From contig CM035156.1 of NCBI GenBank assembly GCA_020205615.1, positions 16,333,128-16,397,127 of the forward strand: a DNA stretch of 64,000 nucleotides, in the 5' to 3' direction. A program made the translations under genes and the position numbers. This document shows positions 44,992-63,429 of this stretch, one piece after another. Positions within the stretch are counted from its first letter, which is position 1, and every line of letters starts with the position of its first letter. The DNA comes from Panax quinquefolius (lineage: Eukaryota > Streptophyta > Magnoliopsida > Apiales > Araliaceae). The notes beneath the pieces are model-generated. The model did not search any database and was not told the origin of the DNA. It was given only the letters and a program-made list of their open reading frames with translations.

Positions 44992-47813
44992 ATGGGTTTC
45001 GGAGCCCTAAGATCCGTCATTCGACCCGTGTCAAGAACCATATTATCAGCCCGTACCACATCTGCTTTCTCTTCGGCAACGTTTCAGTTGTCCACATCTC
45101 AGACTCCGATACTGGGGCATCGACTCATTATCGGCTCACTTCGCCGCAATAGTCCATGGATTCCGGCATCTAATGCCTTCTCATATAGTTTAACAGATAC
45201 ATGGTTCCCAAAGCGAAGGCCCGTTGATAAGCCCCGCAGAAAAAGGGCCTATCTGAGACCTCAAGGTTACTTCTTATTTTAGTTTTATACAATGTGCAAG
45301 TATATAGCTAGGGTTTTAGCTGTGCAGTCGTTAGTGGTGAATGCATCATAATTCGTAAGTAGTTTTCATTTGGATTCTCATTTTTATAATCATGATTTAT
45401 GGTTTTCAATTTTAAAGTGAAATTGTGGACCAAACATGCAATTAGGATTTCAGGGGTTTAACGCATCATAGAGTAATGTTTGAATGCACCTTGTTTCACA
45501 CATCGTTGCTAAAGGATGAGTTCAAACTATGGGAAAAGAATGGCCATGTTGGATAAGGAGAAAAAGTTTCTCAAAATTGGCAAATGCCCAGTAACAAGAT
45601 ATCAATTTAATTTTGCATTAGTTGTATGGATTTTTACACAGTAGTTGCAATTACACTACTTGGGTTATGTAGGACCGTATGCTTGGGTTAAATATGTGCC
45701 TGATCAACCAATACTTTCTAACCAACCTAATGTGGGAAGTTGCAAAGGAAGGAATGAGAAAAAACGGATGAAACAGAAGCATACATTTATAATGGTGAGT
45801 GTTAAGCATTTATTTTCCTTCTGTTTGTTGCTTTTACATTGCTATACCCAATTTGGTGTACTGTTTTGATTTGATTATCAAAGGAACTAGTTTTTGCGAT
45901 TTTAGAATTTTTAGGAGGAGTAGTTATTTGTATGTGATCTGAATGAACATAAGCCCCTCTCCTTCTGTTTGCTTCTTATTTTGTCAACTCAATGCAAGTC
46001 AAGGTTTCTACTTGTACTAATTATGTGTGGTTCAAATCTTCATGAATAAATTGCTTTAGACCGGGTACATCGAAAGTGTCACCACACTGTTAACTCTTCC
46101 AATTATAGTTCCATCGCCTTTTTTGATTTCATGTATGGTATGGTTGTGGAGAGCCTTCCTTTTTCTTAGAAAGTTATCTCTAGTTATTTTATGATTTTTT
46201 TCATTTAGAAAATTAATTCCTGAAATAAAATCTTTGCAAATGCTCTTTCTGTTGAGAAACATTGGGCGTGTGGTTTTGTTATTGACAGTATGACACCAGA
46301 CCATTTTCTGGATCATTATCATCAATCCCTTGTTTGTAAAGAATATGTTTAAGGTTTCTAATGGGGAATTAAGGATGTTCCACAAAAATTCTCCTCTACA
46401 AGATCAGTCATAAAACACATACTTTGTTACAATATCAATAATATACATTAACTGAGACCTAATTTACGATTGAGGTTGGATTATAGGATTGTAGTTTATG
46501 GCCAGTTGGCCACATCTAGTTCATCGTGTCTTTTCTTAAAATCTAAACTGAAGTTATTTGACCTAGTGCTCCTTGGAGCACCTCATCAGAAATTAAGCGC
46601 ACTTCTTTTACAGATCCAGATATAAACTCTGCAGTTCTTCTAGGGATCCACCACTATAGTGATGACAAAAACCAAAGTAGTGTGAAAAGGTCTGGTGGAT
46701 AAAAAATGGTGCTGTTTTGGCTATTTATCTTCACAATAGTGATTGTTGTATGTTAATGATCCAAAAAAAGTTGTTGTATGGAGACATTTATCTACGAAAT
46801 GATGTTCACATGAGATCAAAATTAGGGGAGATCTGGAGTCCAAATTCAGAAATTACTACTAAGATGGTATTTTCTCCACAAGCAAGCTCTTAGCGAAAGA
46901 AGGTCAAGATACATACTTATTAAAAACAGGGAGAAGTTAAGGATGTAGGAAGATTTTAGAAATTGCGTTTTCCCAATCAATATCTTTCACAAATTTTCAA
47001 AGTTTAATGCTTTTGTATATTAATACTTGACTAAGTTGTTGGATGTTGATGATTTCTGCAATTTTTCCAACCTCCACATGTTTACAGATTTGTCTATCTT
47101 CAGTGCTAATGTACCATGATATTTGACTATGGTTCCATCTGTTTCAACAAAAGTTTTTCAGGAAAAACTTGTATATTTTCCGCATTAAAAAATGACTTGT
47201 GTATCTGGAAAACTGCAAGTCCTATTATGGAGCCTTGAAACAAACAGCTGAGCATGTGGAAAATGTTTTCAGGAAATTATATTCATTGAAACATACAGAG
47301 CCTTAGTTATTGATTGGAGAGTCAGCAAGTCAAAATGCCATTTAGATTTTCTTTATCCGTGCATAGTTTCCATATTGCATTCATTTCCTTAACATACAGG
47401 CTAGTTGTAACCTTTTTGGGGTGATTTTGCTTGAGAGCCACTAGCTTTTGAGGCTGTTTTGTATAGGGTGAGGACTGTGAGGTCGTGTAGGTTGGGTGGC
47501 ATTTGCCTTTCATTTCCCCCAAGTGTTTTGCATACATTTTGTGTACTTGAGTTTGCTTCCTTTTTGCGCTTCAGTTCTAACATTTAGATATCATTTGTAT
47601 TCATTTTGGTTGTAATGTTTTTCCTTTCATCTGAATTGGTTTTGGCTACAGGCGGAGAAAAGGAAACGTAAAGCTCAGATGCAAGAAGCAAAACAGAAGA
47701 AAATCATTAAAAGGGTAGAGCGTAAGATGGCTGCAGTTGCAAGGGATAGAGCATGGGCTCAGAGACTAGCAGAGCTGCAACAGCTTGAGGAGATGAAGGT
47801 GGCCACTGCCTAA
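44992..47813 (+). CDS. Small basic conserved plant protein, probably mitochondrial; possible mitoribosomal mS34-type protein
   Basis: Three exons: 44992-45265, 45673-45794 and 47652-47813, with GT-AG introns of 407 and 1,857 bp; the spliced frame is 185 codons plus stop. Residues 1-45 (MGFGALRSVIRPVSRTILSA, Ser/Arg/Thr-rich, no acids) look like a mitochondrial presequence. The middle is basic and aromatic (DTWFPKRRPVDKPRRKRAYL, then GPYAWVKYVPDQPILSNQPN across the first splice). The C-terminal third is a charged helix (EKRKRKAQMQEAKQKKIIKR...). The composition fits a ribosomal protein. I recall plant proteins of this shape annotated as mitochondrial ribosomal S34-like, but cannot confirm it; the gene itself is well supported by splice phases and lack of stops. 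It converges with the P450 gene. Confidence 0.8.
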
Positions 47814-49320
47814 TATGTCCCGACTAATCTGATCACTGAGGCTGGCTCCTTTTTTTTTTTTCCTTCCCCCTTTTCTTTATAGGATTGAAAACAAATGTAA
47901 TTCCTATGCAAACCCATAGGCATTTTGCCCTCTTCATCTTTTCATCGGTTAACTATTACTTGTTCTGTTTTATGCCTTCAACAAAAGCCTAGTTTGGCCA
48001 AGCAAACCATCCCTATTATTGTGGACCTGCTACAAGTTGAATTGTGCTCGTCAGTTTTATTTAATTCTTTGTTGTGTTTACTTGTCTAAATGTATTCGAT
48101 GCCAATCTTAATATTCGGAAAACTAATTCTCTTTTCTAAATTGCTGTGATAAGCCCCCTTGCTTCAACTCAAAGCCCAGGTCCAACTACAAAGCGTGCTA
48201 TATTAAGTATAAGCGCAGGTCCAATAATATGTTAAGAATGTTTCGCTTTTATGTAATAGTGTTGTTACTTAGCTACTTCCTTGCAAGATACTATGAGACT
48301 TTACGTTCGCTATATGCAAGGTGTTATGTTAATTTCATTAGCACAAGCATCCTGACATCACCATCAGTTCACTATCAATGCCGGGTTTTGACAAAACTTT
48401 TCCCAAAGATATTTTTTAATGTGTATTTCAATCTCATTATGTGAAAGAAATAAGGGTTTTTGGGTTGATCATAATTGTAAAACTAGAGCTATGTCAGGAA
48501 TACCTGTTGGAATTCATTATGTGAATAGTTAGTTATGTTCTCCAGGAATTTGCATTGCATAATATTTCAGCCTAATTGTTTTTGTGAGGATGTACTTTTT
48601 TTAGCAGTCGGCCCATTTGTTAGATTTGGTCAATTTCTCCCGTTATATTGATCCCATTCCTTGAGATCGGAAGCGGTGGGGTTTAACATCCCCTCCCCTC
48701 CTCCCGAAAATGTAAATATTACAGCCTTTTAATATTGCAACTAGATAGTCCGTGTGTCCAAAAATGGGGGGTCCCCATGATAGCTGCTTGAATCATGCAT
48801 GCAATAATACTAATTTGATTGTACTAAGTTCGGGTACTATATAAGTAATTAGAATGCACGTACCAAAGGGTATTATAACATTATTGGTTGATGGGGTAGA
48901 GGTCCATGTGCCCAACATGGCATGGAACCACCACACATGTTCTTATCATTACTGAAATAATGAGAGAGACGGTGACAATATGTTAAACAAAGTTTGTATC
49001 CCCCATTAACCCCACTTGCATTCAATCTTCCATCAAAAGGACAACGACAACAGAACCAACTCTATAATACTCCTCCTCCAACTACTATTACATAATATAC
49101 AAGAATCTTTATGAAGATTGCGCGCACACACACACACACACACATACATACACACACACTTGATTATATTTCAGAGGTACAGAAAAATCCTTAGGGAGGG
49201 AGGCTTAACAGCGACATGTCAATGGGATACGCCCTGATTGGGATATGATGTTGATCTTAATGACCCACTGGATGGGCCGCCTATCTAACTTCCATTGTAT
49301 TGTAGTAGCTGCTAACAAGG
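47814..49320. other. Space between two convergent genes
   Basis: Contains both 3' untranslated regions and unremarkable AT-rich DNA. Nothing coding is recognised. A (CA)n tract lies at 49124-49159 near the P450 3' end. Confidence 0.5.
49124..49159. repeat. (CA)n microsatellite
   Basis: About 17 CA units with two TA interruptions, within 200 bases downstream of the P450 stop codon. Confidence 0.93.
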
Positions 49321-55230
<5,910 letters not shown>

Positions 55231-55264
55231 CGTAAACAATAGTAAGTTGGTAGCTTCACACAAA

Positions 55265-55279
55265 TTAACTCAAAGACAT
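55265..55279 (-). promoter_or_regulatory. Short upstream ORF of the P450 gene
   Basis: On the gene strand ATG TCT TTG AGT TAA lies 34 bases before the main ATG. It would be in the 5' untranslated region if transcription starts further up; the TSS is not known. Confidence 0.4.
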
Positions 55280-55437
55280 GGACGACTGTAAGAAGAAAAG
55301 GGAAAAGGGAAAATAAAAAAGTTTGTTTTGTGTTTGTTAAGGAGGAGGAAGAGAGAAGTGAAATTAATAGTAAGAGATATATATGAGAGCTAGAAAAGTA
55401 GTAGTAGTAATTAATAGAAAGATTTAGGAGATCTCTA

Positions 55438-55439
<2 letters not shown>

Positions 55440-55480
<41 letters not shown>
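55440..55480. repeat. (AT)n in the P450 upstream region
   Basis: About 20 AT units some 210-250 bases upstream of the start codon, in the probable promoter. Confidence 0.93.
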
Positions 55481-55482
<2 letters not shown>

Positions 55483-56518
55483 GAGTTCCTACTCAAAATC
55501 TCATTTAATGACGACTCCATTTATGGCTCACCAATTGTGCCACGCTTTTTTCCTACTCTCTCCACTCTCATAACATATCTATGTTATGCTCACCCTCATA
55601 AATCATAATTAATATTATTTTATTCTTTTTAAATTTTAAGAACTATATTTTTAAAATTAAAATAAAAAATTATGAAAAAATAAAATTTCTAATAGATAGT
55701 ATTTTTGAAATAATTTATAATATTTATTATTATATTCACTAAAACAAAAAAAAACATATTAATTTTAAATTGGATTTTTTTTAAAAAGTCAATAATAATA
55801 AACAAGAGGGATGTATTTTTTTCTTTTCAAAATTTTAAGATAAATTTATTTTTCTGAATTAAATTGAAATAATTTTAAGTTTAAAACTTAATATGATTTA
55901 TTAATTTAAGTTCACAATTTAAATATAACGATTTATAATTCAATAGGAAGATTCAGGTCAAAATATATTAGATGAAACACAAATTATTAAAGAAATATTA
56001 ATGAATTGTTATTTCAAATTTTTTTATATCGTAAGTGCTGTAAAAATAAATAATAATTTCTTATTATAGTAGGTTTAAATTTAGGAGTAAGAAGAAAATG
56101 ATATCTCTTACTTTAATATGTGACTAGATTTTGATTTTATGTAATTGATTAACTTATATGTGTATTTATAATTAAATTAGAAACTATCACATATAAATTT
56201 TATATATAGTGTACACTAATGCGATCTCGTAAAATTGTCAAAAAAATTGATTTAATGGTATTTGTAAAATAATTTGGTGTAGTGTATAAAATGAAGTGAA
56301 GTAAACTAAATTAATTTTTAAATAATAAATAACTTTTTAAAATGAATCTTCTAAATGAAGAGTTGTAAGCATTGTAAAATGTATTTATACAACTATTACT
56401 TTAGAGAATCGTGCACTCATACTGATGTTACCAATACTCAAGTATTCTTAGCATACTCAAACAAACACTTATGCTAAGAAATATTTAGAAAGTGATAAGA
56501 ATAACTAATAAGAAGGTT
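55481..56518. other. Intergenic DNA upstream of the P450 gene
   Basis: Very AT-rich with runs of A and T. No coding or repeat structure recognised up to the LTR start at 56519. Confidence 0.5.
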
Positions 56519-57304
56519 GTAAGATCCCAACTTTTATAAATAAAGATGAATTTTTTATAAATATTATTTTTGAATATTATGAAATAAATTTGATATAATG
56601 TTATAGTTGTGGATAATATTTATAAATTTTGCAAAAGTAAGCGAAGTTGTTATAAAATATTAGTTTGGTTGGAAATATTCTTTTGTTTGGGGAATATTCA
56701 GTGCAACTACTCAATCATTGGTGGACCCTATAATGCGGAAGTATTATCGTAGTTAGAAAAACGACAAAATTATCTTTCTATAAAAATAACTATGGAGAGG
56801 TGTTACCGTTAAAAGCTGTTGAACTACCCTAGTAAAAGTACAAGTAATAATACGTAATGTAGTTGTATATAGAAGACACGATATTGATTATTGATACTTA
56901 CGTGAGAAGTCACTCAAATATGCTCAATTATTGCTACACGATAATTCTTTGCGTCATATCTCTTATATTATTGATTCAATTATTGTCACGATTATCATCC
57001 ATATAATATGTTATAGTATTAAATCAATAATTGAGGCAACAAGTTATAAATGATTAATAATTGTTGAAAGATTAAATATGTGTTGATTAAAAATAAAATG
57101 ATTTGTGGTAATATTTATTTAATCCTTGATGTATATAAAGAGTCTGTTATGAGGCGTTTGTGGTAAGTTTGATTATTTTATGGGGGCCCATATGTCATCA
57201 TCTAAGAGTCTCTTCGTCGATAGTAATAACTTTCTTCGTCGATAGTAATTACCTTTGTGAATAGTAATTACCTTCGTCGATAGTAATTACCTTTTTACCG
57301 AGAC

Positions 57305-57430
57305 GTCGAACCACTTGTCGTTTCACATTACAAAGGTGGAACCACTTGTCGTTTCACCTTACAAAGGCCGAACCACTTGTCGTTTCACATTACAAAGGCC
57401 GAACTACTTGTCGTTTCACATTACGAGCGC
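57305..57430. repeat. Minisatellite of about 30-bp units
   Basis: Four to five units of (C)CGAACCACTTGTCGTTTC followed by ACATTACAAAGG with small changes. A further degraded unit may follow at 57431-57490. Absent from the second LTR, 59112-61555. Confidence 0.88.
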
Positions 57431-57714
57431 CAAACCACTTTTCTTTTTACATCACCAAATCGTCAAGCCACTTGCCTTTTCACGTGGCGGTCTTAGTGCT
57501 AGAAATCTTCTATAAATAGAGGCTAGTGCTTCATTATTTTCACGAATTCATTCAAGCTATAGAGAGAAAGTATAGAGAGAATAAGAGAAAGAAGAAGAAG
57601 AGTATTTTGTTCTTACACTATCGCAAAGATTCAATCTCCTACCAAAAGTAAGGGGTGTTATTCTTTCTTATTCATGCTTAAGAAGGCATTTGTTATTCCA
57701 TTGTTTATTATTCA

Positions 57715-58010
57715 TTGGAATAACTTTTGTATATCACGGTTTACCCTATACTTGGTGACATTCTTCTATTATTACGTTGGAACATCCTGCTGCATGTGTT
57801 TTTACACCGGACCGGTTCCGCTCTTTATTATTATTCTGTTGGAACATCCTCGTGCATGTGTTTCTACACCTACTGGTTCCGCTCTTTATTATTATTACGC
57901 TGGAACATCCTGCTGCATGTGTTTTACACCGGACCGGTTCCGCCTTTTTATTATTATTACATTGGAACATCCTGCTGCATGTGTTTTTCTGGGGACTGGT
58001 TCCGTTATTT
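57715..58010. repeat. Minisatellite of about 60-bp units in family B LTR
   Basis: Four to five units with TTATTATTACGTTGGAACATCC, broken as TTATTATTACG and TTGGAACATCC, then TGCATGTGTTTTACACC and GGTTCCGCTCTT. Forward frames remain open over several units, giving the repeated peptide LEHPAACV. The same array occurs at 60120-60450 and in reverse at 32745-33020. Confidence 0.9.
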
Positions 58011-59111
58011 ATTATTCATTTGGAATAACTTTGGTAATGTGGCCTATCGCGTGCGTGGTGATTTCTTTTGTTATTCCATTCTTTATTATACCCAGTTGGT
58101 TAAAACTTTGACTTCTATACTCCATGAAATTAGTGGAATATCCTTGATATTTGCGTTTCATCCAAAGATCCTTTCATGAAAATATTCTTCTAAGTATTCT
58201 TGAATTTTACTCTACAAAGCGAAGATCGTGTTGATGATTTAGATGTTATTGGTTCTGGATAAATTAATTCTTGAACTTGTTTTATTGAATTCTTATATCA
58301 TTGTCATCATCCTCATATTTATATTTTTTTTGAAAGTCATCTCGTGGGTCACATAGTGCGTAGATGGACTTGGTATGATTATGACCGCAGACTATTCGGT
58401 TAATCACGGCCGTAATATTACAAATGATGTGGTAAAAATCCTCGATGGCCCGTAGTGCATTGATGGACGATTGTTGGCATGATCATGACCATTAATGAAT
58501 ACACAAATATTCTTGGCCCGTAGTGCGTGAATAATTGTGGTCGTGATACTAAAGAATATCCTCGGCCGTAGTGCGGGGGTGATTCGATGATGTGGAATAT
58601 TTATTAAAGTGAGTCTCAAATTATAACAAATGATGAAAAACCTTTTAAATCATAAAAGATAGTAGATTTTATTTTCTACTTGACTCTTTTAATGGATTCT
58701 TTGGTTCCAATCGTAGTTAAACTTGATGTTCATTATATTTTATCGGTTTAACATTTGTTGTAGGCTAATGATAATTTATTCTCGCATTATCTTAGTCATA
58801 ATATTTCTTCTTGAGCTAGTTGAGCTCACCCTTTTCTTTCACCGTTATTCTCTTGAAATGAGAATATAAATTTGGGACGAGTCGGGGAACGGAGTAATGG
58901 TCCGGAGGATAGCATTAGTAGTCTTCACTATTACGTGAAATAGTGTGATAATAATTGTAATGAGGACTCCTTTTGAGTTTGTATGATCTCTAGTAGACAA
59001 TATTTGTATTCAAACTCACGCTTTATGTCGTATTATACGACGCTTATATTAGTAAGTTGTGTTTAAATTACGTATCGTGTAATACGACTACCCAAGATGG
59101 GTGATGTATCT

Positions 59112-61555
59112 TTATAAGACCCAGCTTTTTATAAATAAAGATGAATTTTCTATAAATATTATTTTTGAATATTATGGAATAATTTGATATAATGTTATAG
59201 TTGTGGGTAATATTTATAAATTTTGCAAAGTATCTACAAGTGGTTATATTATATTCGATTGGTCGAGGGAATATTCGGTTTAGCGAGGAATATTCGAATA
59301 AATACTCAATCATTGGTGGACCCTACAATGTAATTATTATTATCGGGATTGAGAAAAAGACAAAAATATTTTATTGAAATAACGGCGGAAGTTTTACCGT
59401 TGATCTTGTTGAACTACTTTCAGTAGTAAAAGTACAAGAATGTCGTGTGGTTGCGTAGTAGCACACGGTATTGATTATTAATGCTTATGTGAGAAGTCAC
59501 TTAGTTTGATTCCATTATTGTCGATTAATAATATGAATTATTATAATGATAATGACGTTTTGTTTTATTCAGTATTATTAACGTAATAAAATGAAACATC
59601 TTTTATATAAAATGTAATACTTTATTAAAAGTTATTTTATAAATAAAATATATTATATTTTATTATGCGTAGTGTTTGCGTAGTGTTTTGCATAGTGTTT
59701 TGCGTAGTAAAATGTTTTTATATAAATAGAATATATTATATTTTATTTAAAAGATTTTGCTTTAAATATGGACCGTCGATTAAAGTAAATCAATCTGACC
59801 GCTTATGGATTAGTTCTTATGCATTCCATTTTCCTATAAATAAGCTTCATTCCTTCATTATTTTCTTACAATTAATTCATTGAAACTCTGTAGAGAAAAT
59901 TATAGAGAGAAGTATAGAGAGAAAGTTATAGAAAAGAAGAAGAGATATTCTTACTTCACTACTTACATATTCGGTTCTTTTACGGTAAGGGTGTTATTCT
60001 TTCTTCTTGAAGAGAACTTCATTATTCCATTCACTTTATTATTGTGTTGGAATAACTTTGTAAAAAGTGGCATACCCTATACATAACTTTGTATACGCGG
60101 TATACCCTATACTTAGTGAAATCCTTATGTTATTCCATTGCTTATTATTCTGTTGGAATAACTTTGTATACGTGATTTACCTATACTTGGTGACATTCTT
60201 CTATTATTACATTGGAACATCCTGTCACGTGTGTTTTACAATGGGACTGGTTCCGCTCTTTATTATTATTACGCTGGAACATCCATGCGTGTGTTTTACA
60301 CCCGACTGGTTCCGCTTTATCATTCTCGCTGGAATATCCTATCTCATGTGTTTTACACCGGATCCGGTTCCATCTTTATTATTCTGTTGGAACATCCTGT
60401 GGATTGTGAATTTCACGACACGGTTCCGTTATTATTATTACATTGGAATAACTTTTACTATCTTGATACCGCATGCATGGTGATTTCTTTTGTTATTCCA
60501 TTCTTTATTATACCCAAATGGTTAAAACTTTGACTTCTATACTCCATGAAATTAGTAGAATATCCTTGATATTTGCGTTTCATCCAAAGATATCTTTTCA
60601 TGGAAATATTCTTCCGATCATTCTTGAATTTTACTTTACAAAGCATGTCATGTTGACATTTGGACGTTAAAAATTCACGGATAAAATAATTCTTGAACTT
60701 GTTTTATTGAATTCTTATATCATTGTCATCATCCTCGTTTTATATATTTTTTTAAAGTCATCTACGTGGCACTGTAGAGCATGGATGGACTTGGTATGAT
60801 TATGACCGAGGATTATTCTATTGTAATCATGACCGTAATGTTACAAATGATGTGGTAAAAAAAAATCCTCGATGGTAGTAGTGCATTGATGAGCAGTTTG
60901 TTGGCATGATCATGACCATTAATGAATACACAACTATTCTTGGCGTAGTGCGGGAATAATTGTGATCGTGATACTAAAGAATATCCTTGGCCGTAGTGCA
61001 GGGGTGATTCGATGATGTGGATTATTTATTAAAGCTGAGTCTCAGCTATAACAGTGATGAAAAACCTTTTAAAATCATAAAAGATAGTAGATTTTATTTT
61101 CTACTTGACTCTTTTAATGGATTGCATATTCATTGCAGATTAAACCGTCATGTTCATTGTATTTTATCGGTTTAACATTGTTGAAGACTATTGATAATTT
61201 ATTTTGCATTATCTTAGTCATAATATTTCTTACTGGGCTAGTTGAACTCACCCTTTCTTTCACTGTTCTCTTCAGGAAATGAGAATATAGCTGGGACGAG
61301 TCGGGGAAACGAGTGATGGTCCTGAAGATAGCATTAGTAGTCCTCACTATTCTGTGAAATAGTGTGATAATAATTATAATGAGGACTTTTTGTTTGAGTT
61401 TGTATAATATCTAGTAGATTTATATTTGTATTTAAACTCACGATTTATGTCGTATTGTATACCTACAGCTTATGTTAATAAGTTGTATTTAAATTACATA
61501 CCATGTAAGTGGCGACCCAAGATGGGTGATGTATACCTAATTTTGGGGCGTCACG
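59112..61555 (+). repeat. Family B 5' LTR, about 2.44 kb
   Basis: Starts TATAAGACCCAGC (the usual TG is altered) and ends TTTTGGGGCGTCACG. TATA box CTATAAATAAGC near 59833-59844. The 60-bp array at 60120-60450 carries GGAACATCC and GGTTCCGCT words. The 30-bp minisatellite of the neighbouring LTR is missing. Next to the LTR end lies GTTGAATATCGAGC, a strongly altered primer site. Confidence 0.87.
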
Positions 61556-61739
61556 GTTGAATATCGAGCTAAGGATATGATCCTGGCTAAGATGTGAGAA
61601 AAGTACTAGGAGAGGAGAGCGGGGAATACCTTCATTTAGTATGACTACCTAAGTTTTTGTCTTTATTTTATTGGTTTGGTCGAATATAAAGATAATTGTT
61701 AAATATCAATTAATCTTTTGTTTTGTGGCGATGTCAAAA

Positions 61740-62520
61740 ATGACATCCGAGAATGTTGAGAATAGCGAATGGAGCACGCGGCGATCGTTGATTCACCACA
61801 TATCAATAATCGGGATAATGTAATCGTGAAGGCGACAATCCTCACGCAAACAACAACAACGACCAAAATGATGAATGATCAAATGTTCAAAGGCTTTATG
61901 CAATTTATGCAACAAAGAAAGCGAGAGCGACTCATCCAAAACGTAGGTGGAAACACGGAAAACTCTCGGCGGTCACCGCTAAACAATTCAAGGAGGTGGG
62001 ACCACCGGAGTTTAAGGAGAGCCAAAACACTTCTCGCTAAGAAGCATGGATAAAGCAGATTACAAGATATTTGATGTCTTGGGATGCTCCGAGAGCAAAA
62101 GGTTCCTTCTTGCGCCTTTATGTTGCGCGGAGAGGCAGACATCGGTGGGAATCGGTAAACGTACTCAACTTCTTGTCTCAAGATATCTTGGGAGAAGTTC
62201 CAGGAGCTGTTCAACGACAAATACTTTCCTGAAAGTATTCGCCACACGAAGGAGGTGGAGTTTATCAAGTTGGAACAAAACAATATGGCCGTGTCGCAAT
62301 ACGAGGCAAAATTTGCGGAGTTATCACGGTTTTTATTCCCCTTGGTGGATAATGAAGAGAGAGAATGGCGCGAATGTTTTTAAGAGGTTTGAAGTCGGAG
62401 ATACGTCGACATCTTATTTCTCATAAACCGTGTTTGTATTCGGATGTTGTAAATAGGGCTCGATTAGTGGAGCGCGATAACGAGTCAACGCCACTAAAAG
62501 AGAAGCGGTAAACAAAGTTA
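61740..62520 (+). pseudogene. Gypsy gag, decayed
   Basis: ATG at 61769 opens 94 codons (MEHAAIVDSPHINNRDN), with Gln/Met-rich FMQFMQQRKRER. Later pieces in other frames give the Retrotrans_gag region: AWIKQITRYL, GEADxWWE-like (decayed) near 62130-62160, YLGEVPGAVQRQ-like near 62185-62215, HTKEVEFIKLEQNNMAVSQY near 62243-62300. Frame changes at about 62040, 62170, 62225 and 62350. Confidence 0.8.
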
Positions 62521-62717
62521 TAATACCGGCCGAGAGTAGTCATCGAGCGGTGACAACAAGCGTGGAGGGAATCAACGGGCGGATATGGTAACCACTTCGG
62601 TGGTAATCGGGGCAAAACAATAAGAATGGACATTTCAAGAAACGGAGATTCAACAATGATGGAAAGACGCGTCGACCAAAGACCGTTGTTAAGGAAGGAG
62701 AAAGACCACCTATCATA

Positions 62718-62822
62718 TGCTTCAAATGCGGAGAAGAGGGACACATCAAATTTAACTGCGTGCTCGTCTTGTCCAAAGCATGTTATAATTGTGGAAGAGA
62801 AGGTCACTTAGCTCGATTTTGT
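62718..62822 (+). pseudogene. Two gag zinc knuckles
   Basis: In one frame, CFKCGEEGHIKFNC (62718-62759) and CYNCGREGHLARFC (62781-62822), both CX2CX4HX4C, seven residues apart. They would bind element RNA. This is the best preserved part of this gag. Confidence 0.92.
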
Positions 62823-62949
62823 GCGTTTCTCAAGACAAATTCAACTAGGATGGAGGCACCAAAGGTCATTCCCTAAAAGTCAAAACCCAAGAGGTCTGAG
62901 GAGGCGTTTGTTGTGACCTCCCAGAGAGCAAGGAACCCGAATGAGGTCA

Positions 62950-63260
62950 TCACGGGTAAGCTTATCATAAACTCTAATGAAGTCTACACTTTATTTGATC
63001 TGGGATTCTACCCATTCTTTTATTTCTCCTACTTGCGCCATCGATTAAATTTGACTCGGAGAAATTAGACTTTGACTTATCTGTGGAAACTCCGTTGGGA
63101 GAAACCTTCATTACATCCATCGTTTATAAGTGTTGTTTGGTTCAAATCGGTACCCTCACATTACTGTCGATCTTATTTCATTAAAAATACTTGCATTTGA
63201 CGTGATTCTAGGGATTGATTGGTTAACTACTTATCATGCAAAAATTGATTATTTTCGTAA
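62950..63260 (+). pseudogene. Gypsy aspartic protease remnant
   Basis: The phrase near 62990-63025 corresponds to the active-site region but the DSGA motif is disturbed and shifted by a base, as in the family A copy at 24885-24925. A stretch with DVILGIDWL-like coding near 63200-63222 (GTGATTCTAGGGATTGATTGG) follows, which is the conserved end of the domain. Confidence 0.65.
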
Positions 63261-63429
63261 GTGTTGTTAGCTTTCATATTCCTAATCAACCTATTATGCG
63301 AATTCAAACGACCAAACCATTAAAATCAATCACTTGGCATCTCAAGCCATAAAGCTATTCGTTTATTGAAAAATGGATGTCAAGCTTTCTTAGCTCATGT
63401 CACAGATTTAAACAAAAATACGTCAGTTT

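Larger units (their letters stand above)
56519..59111 (+). mobile_element. Family B LTR, first of two head-to-tail copies
   Basis: Begins TGTAAGATCCC and matches 59112-61555 and, in reverse, 29293-33339. It has the TAATTACC array (57218-57300), the AACCACTTGTCG minisatellite (57305-57430), TATA box CTATAAATAG (about 57510-57519), the 60-bp minisatellite (57715-58010), and the TAGTTGAGCTCACCC block (about 58815-58829). It breaks off at GGTGATGTAT near 59108, about 25 bases short of the usual GGGGCGTCAC end, where the next LTR starts. Confidence 0.87.

Noticed and set aside
46056..46385. 109-codon reverse frame in intron 2 of the small mitochondrial protein gene
   Set aside because: No family resemblance, no promoter or splice support, and AT-rich codon use. 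Probably chance in a long intron.
57674..58179. 145- and 150-codon forward frames with repeated CMCFYTG-like peptides
   Set aside because: Several frames are open at once because the 60-bp LTR unit lacks stops. It is minisatellite DNA, not a gene.
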